From contig JBJDZG010000025.1 of assembly GCA_051867875.1 (NCBI GenBank), positions 1-64,000 of the forward strand: a stretch of DNA of 64,000 bases, given 5' to 3'. Positions within the stretch are counted from its first letter, which is position 1. Each line of letters begins with the position of its first letter. The stretch comes from RGIG4608 sp051867875 (lineage in GTDB: Bacteria > Bacillota > Clostridia > Oscillospirales > CAG-272). The notes beneath the pieces were generated by a model that did no database searches, was not told the DNA's origin, and worked only from the letters and a program-made list of their open reading frames with translations. Below, one piece after another: positions 61,704-64,000 of the stretch. A program made the position numbers and the translations under genes.

Positions 61704-63158
61704 ATGAAGAAAAAAGCCATAGCCGCCGTAGCTTGTCATCTGGCACTGATAATCACGCTCATTTCCGTCGTTGGATATTTCGGTATTCTCAGCCGAAACG
61801 GAGAAACGGAAAGTGCCGACAAATTCACGGGCGAGCTTGAAAGAAATGTAACTATCCGCGTCCTTGAAAACGACACGGCGAAGGAGCTCGGCTACCTTGA
61901 CGCACTCCTTTCGGCGTTTAACGAAAAGTACAAGGAGTACGGCATCGTCGCGGTGGACGCCAATATGGACCAGTATACCGACCTTGAAACGGGCGGTCCT
62001 TACGGCTACGGCCCCGACGTGCTCTATCAGGCCAACGATGCGGTGATGAAATACGTGGACGGCAAGCATATTATGCCCCTGCCGATTGAGGAATTTGACT
62101 GCTACGGCACGGTCTGCGACAATGCGTGGCGCGCGTACGAGGCAAGCGTATCGGGTCAGACCTTTACGTTTGGCGTTCCCGTAAACGTTCAGCAGCCGCT
62201 CCTGTATTACAGAAAGGACCTTCTTCCGCAGGACTGGGAGAGCGAGTGGGACGACGACAAAAACGGTATTCCCGATATGGTTGAAACCTGGTCGGATATG
62301 TACAAATATTCGCAGCAGGTGGTATCGCAGAACAACGGCAAATACGGATATATGAAATCTCTCAACGACGGTTATTTTGCCTCCGGTTATTTTCTCTCCT
62401 ACGGTGCGTACGTTTTTGGCGGCGAGGATAGAAAGGACACGAAGGACGTCGGATTTTCCAAGGGCGAGGGCTACAAGGGAGCGAAAATCATTCGCACGCT
62501 TGCGTCGGTTATGAATATGGAGTGCACCGAGGACACTATCACGAAAAACTCTTATTCGCGTTTGGCTCAGGGCACGTATTTTGCTACGATGACCACGCCC
62601 GACGTTTATTCGCTCTTCTATAAGGAGCTTGTAAATCAGTATATCTCGCAGGGACTTTCAAGGAGCGATGCCGAGCTTAAAGCAAAAGAAAATCTCGTCG
62701 TTACTAACGTCCCGAAGCTCCCCGTCAGCGGCGACCTTAACGACACCGACGGCGAGATGATGGACATGACCGTTATGGGCGGTGTAAACGGCTACGCGAT
62801 AAGCTCTTACACGAAAGCGCCGAACGCGGCGCTCGAATTTGTGAAGTTTGCCACGTCCTACGAGATGATTTCACTCCGCTGTGAAATGCTCGGCATATCC
62901 CCCGCGAGAAGGGATATCGCAGAGAAGCTCGGCGGTCTTTCAAAAATGGTATTCGACAATCTTGAAAACGGCAGTATCTACGTAATGCCCAGCGTAAGGG
63001 CGCTCGGTCAGGTCTGGACTCCTTTGCAGACCTATTGCGCGCTTATTGCCGACGATATTCTGACGGGCAAGAACGTTTACAATACGGACGAGAAAATCAA
63101 GGCTCGTCTTGAAGAAGTAGACAAACAAATCTACGACGCCATTAACACGCTGAATTGA
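61704..63158 (+). CDS. malE: Maltodextrin-type ABC transporter substrate-binding protein with an uncleaved N-terminal anchor
   Basis: Family-1 sugar-binding protein of 484 residues. Features: the sugar-binding fold motifs around GPDVLYQANDAVMKYVDGKHIMPL, FGVPVNVQQPLLYYRKDLL and NGYAISSYTKAPNAALEFVKFATS. The N-terminus has a membrane segment (about 5-27) but no lipobox cysteine, so it is probably held by an uncleaved signal anchor instead of a lipid. GH13 enzyme upstream and MalF downstream support maltodextrin uptake. Ribosome site AGGGGG. Confidence 0.88.
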   Translation: MKKKAIAAVACHLALIITLISVVGYFGILSRNGETESADKFTGELERNVTIRVLENDTAKELGYLDALLSAFNEKYKEYGIVAVDANMDQYTDLETGGPYGYGPDVLYQANDAVMKYVDGKHIMPLPIEEFDCYGTVCDNAWRAYEASVSGQTFTFGVPVNVQQPLLYYRKDLLPQDWESEWDDDKNGIPDMVETWSDMYKYSQQVVSQNNGKYGYMKSLNDGYFASGYFLSYGAYVFGGEDRKDTKDVGFSKGEGYKGAKIIRTLASVMNMECTEDTITKNSYSRLAQGTYFATMTTPDVYSLFYKELVNQYISQGLSRSDAELKAKENLVVTNVPKLPVSGDLNDTDGEMMDMTVMGGVNGYAISSYTKAPNAALEFVKFATSYEMISLRCEMLGISPARRDIAEKLGGLSKMVFDNLENGSIYVMPSVRALGQVWTPLQTYCALIADDILTGKNVYNTDEKIKARLEEVDKQIYDAINTLN

Positions 63159-63172
63159 AGGGGTGAAAGACG

Positions 63173-64000
63173 GTGAATAAAGTTTTATGCGGAATAAAAA
63201 CGTGGTTTATCTCCGTAAAGGAGAGCGTTGCCAAAGCCTTGAACTCGGCAAAAGCACTCTTTTCCGATGCGAACTGTAAAGTTACGGCATCAATGCTCCT
63301 ACCGGGGCTCGGACAGTTGCTTTATAAGAGATTTTCGAGAGGTATTCTGTATCTTCTGGCATCGGCATTGCTTATTGCATACTTTATAGTCCGCGGTGCT
63401 GCCGACATTTTCGGATTTTTCACTCTCGGAGATATCGAGGGCAACGCATGGTTCGGCATTGAGGGCGACAATTCCGTCGTTATGCTGATAATGGGTATTC
63501 TTGCGATTCTGGCGCTCGTCCTGTATATTGCGATATACGTCGCCAATATCAAAGATGCATACTCGCTACAAAAAACAGAGGAAGCGGGAAAAGCGCTCCC
63601 GACTCTTAAAGACGACATCGGCGATTTGTTTGACAAATCATTTTATAAGGTCGCGCTCGCCCTTCCCGTGCTCGGGGTTTGCATATTCAGCATACTGCCC
63701 ATAGTGTTTATGATACTGATAGCGTTCACAAACTACGGCGGAGATATCATTCCTCCGAAGCTCGTGGACTGGGTGGGATTTGAAAATTTCGGCAAAATAC
63801 TGACGCTCGGTCAGTTTGCGCCTACGTTCTTCAAAATATTCGGTTGGAACATGGTATGGGCACTTTTATCCACGGGCATTAACTATTTTGCGGGGCTCGG
63901 GCTTGCGCTCCTTCTCAACAAAAAATGTGTAAAGGCAAAGGCAATCTGGCGCGCTTTTCCCGTGCTTGCATACGCCATTCCCGGATTTATCACGCTTCTC
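63173..64000 (+). CDS. malF: Maltodextrin ABC transporter permease MalF (5' part; runs off the window)
   Basis: Open from a GTG at 63173 (behind AAGGGG) to the window end without a stop, 276 codons visible. The first 150 residues form an N-terminal extension with two membrane segments including MLLPGLGQLLYKRFSRGILYLLA, a region seen before the core of some Clostridial MalF proteins. The MalF core then starts at ALALPVLGVCIFSILPIVFMILIAFTNY and runs through GLGLALLLNKKCVKAKAIWRAFPVLAYAIPGFI. It forms the channel with MalG, expected next. Confidence 0.9.
   Translation, partial: MNKVLCGIKTWFISVKESVAKALNSAKALFSDANCKVTASMLLPGLGQLLYKRFSRGILYLLASALLIAYFIVRGAADIFGFFTLGDIEGNAWFGIEGDNSVVMLIMGILAILALVLYIAIYVANIKDAYSLQKTEEAGKALPTLKDDIGDLFDKSFYKVALALPVLGVCIFSILPIVFMILIAFTNYGGDIIPPKLVDWVGFENFGKILTLGQFAPTFFKIFGWNMVWALLSTGINYFAGLGLALLLNKKCVKAKAIWRAFPVLAYAIPGFITLL

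Overview
The window looks like chromosome from an anaerobic, monoderm, low-to-mid GC Bacillota of the class Clostridia, probably an uncultured gut lineage (inference). Support comes from the rsmG-parA-parB cluster with Bacillota-type parS palindromes, pyruvate:ferredoxin oxidoreductase, rubrerythrin, RNase J, Mini-III, HolA/YqeN and a PrsA-like foldase. Promoters are mostly TTGACA-17-TATAAT, GGAGG ribosome sites are strong, and TTG and GTG starts are frequent. No outer-membrane genes are seen. The rsmG/parAB/parS cluster suggests proximity to oriC.

Layout. 0-5.5 kb: rsmG, three identical parS sites, parA, parB, serS, tmk. 5.7-9.3 kb: pyruvate:ferredoxin oxidoreductase. 10-19.4 kb: mnmE, an anchored helical protein, ahcY, CCA tRNA nucleotidyltransferase, an HtrA-like lipoprotein protease, holA. 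19.4-30 kb: rubrerythrin, then a peptide (Opp) ABC operon whose OppA, OppC, OppD and OppF are all enlarged, plus a small membrane protein. 31-36.5 kb: RNase J with a basic N-terminal tail, a PrsA-like foldase and a zinc-ribbon protein. 36.6-42.7 kb: a serine recombinase followed by a candidate invertible promoter, a treble-clef repeat protein, a 1177-residue pilin-like surface protein and an anchored Ig-like protein. 42.7-54.2 kb: M48 protease, MATE transporter, phospholipid synthesis genes with a DUF368 (undecaprenyl-phosphate flippase) gene, a udp/flavin reductase/cyclophilin/Mini-III operon, a glycerophosphodiesterase, an amber-interrupted phosphoesterase and an O-antigen-ligase-like protein. 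54.3-56.7 kb: iscS-iscU-Rrf2 with a dyad operator. 56.8-64 kb: a starch/maltodextrin locus (binding lipoprotein, LacI regulator, GH13 enzyme, MalE, start of MalF).

Non-coding structure is unusually rich. Five intergenic clusters share a family of GC-rich hairpin repeats whose stems change in a compensatory way. Two roughly 200-nt elements (35501-35724 and 58810-59040) share conserved single-stranded blocks and covarying stems, which suggests a structured RNA or RNA-like mobile element.

The most interesting candidate system is the switch at 36652-42656. Directly behind a serine recombinase gene lie 18-bp inverted repeats (17 of 18 matching) around 107 bp that contain a well-formed promoter. 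In this assembly the promoter points back at the recombinase. Inverted, it would sit about 90 bp upstream of the treble-clef and pilin-like genes. This fits phase-variable surface display, but it is inferred from sequence alone.
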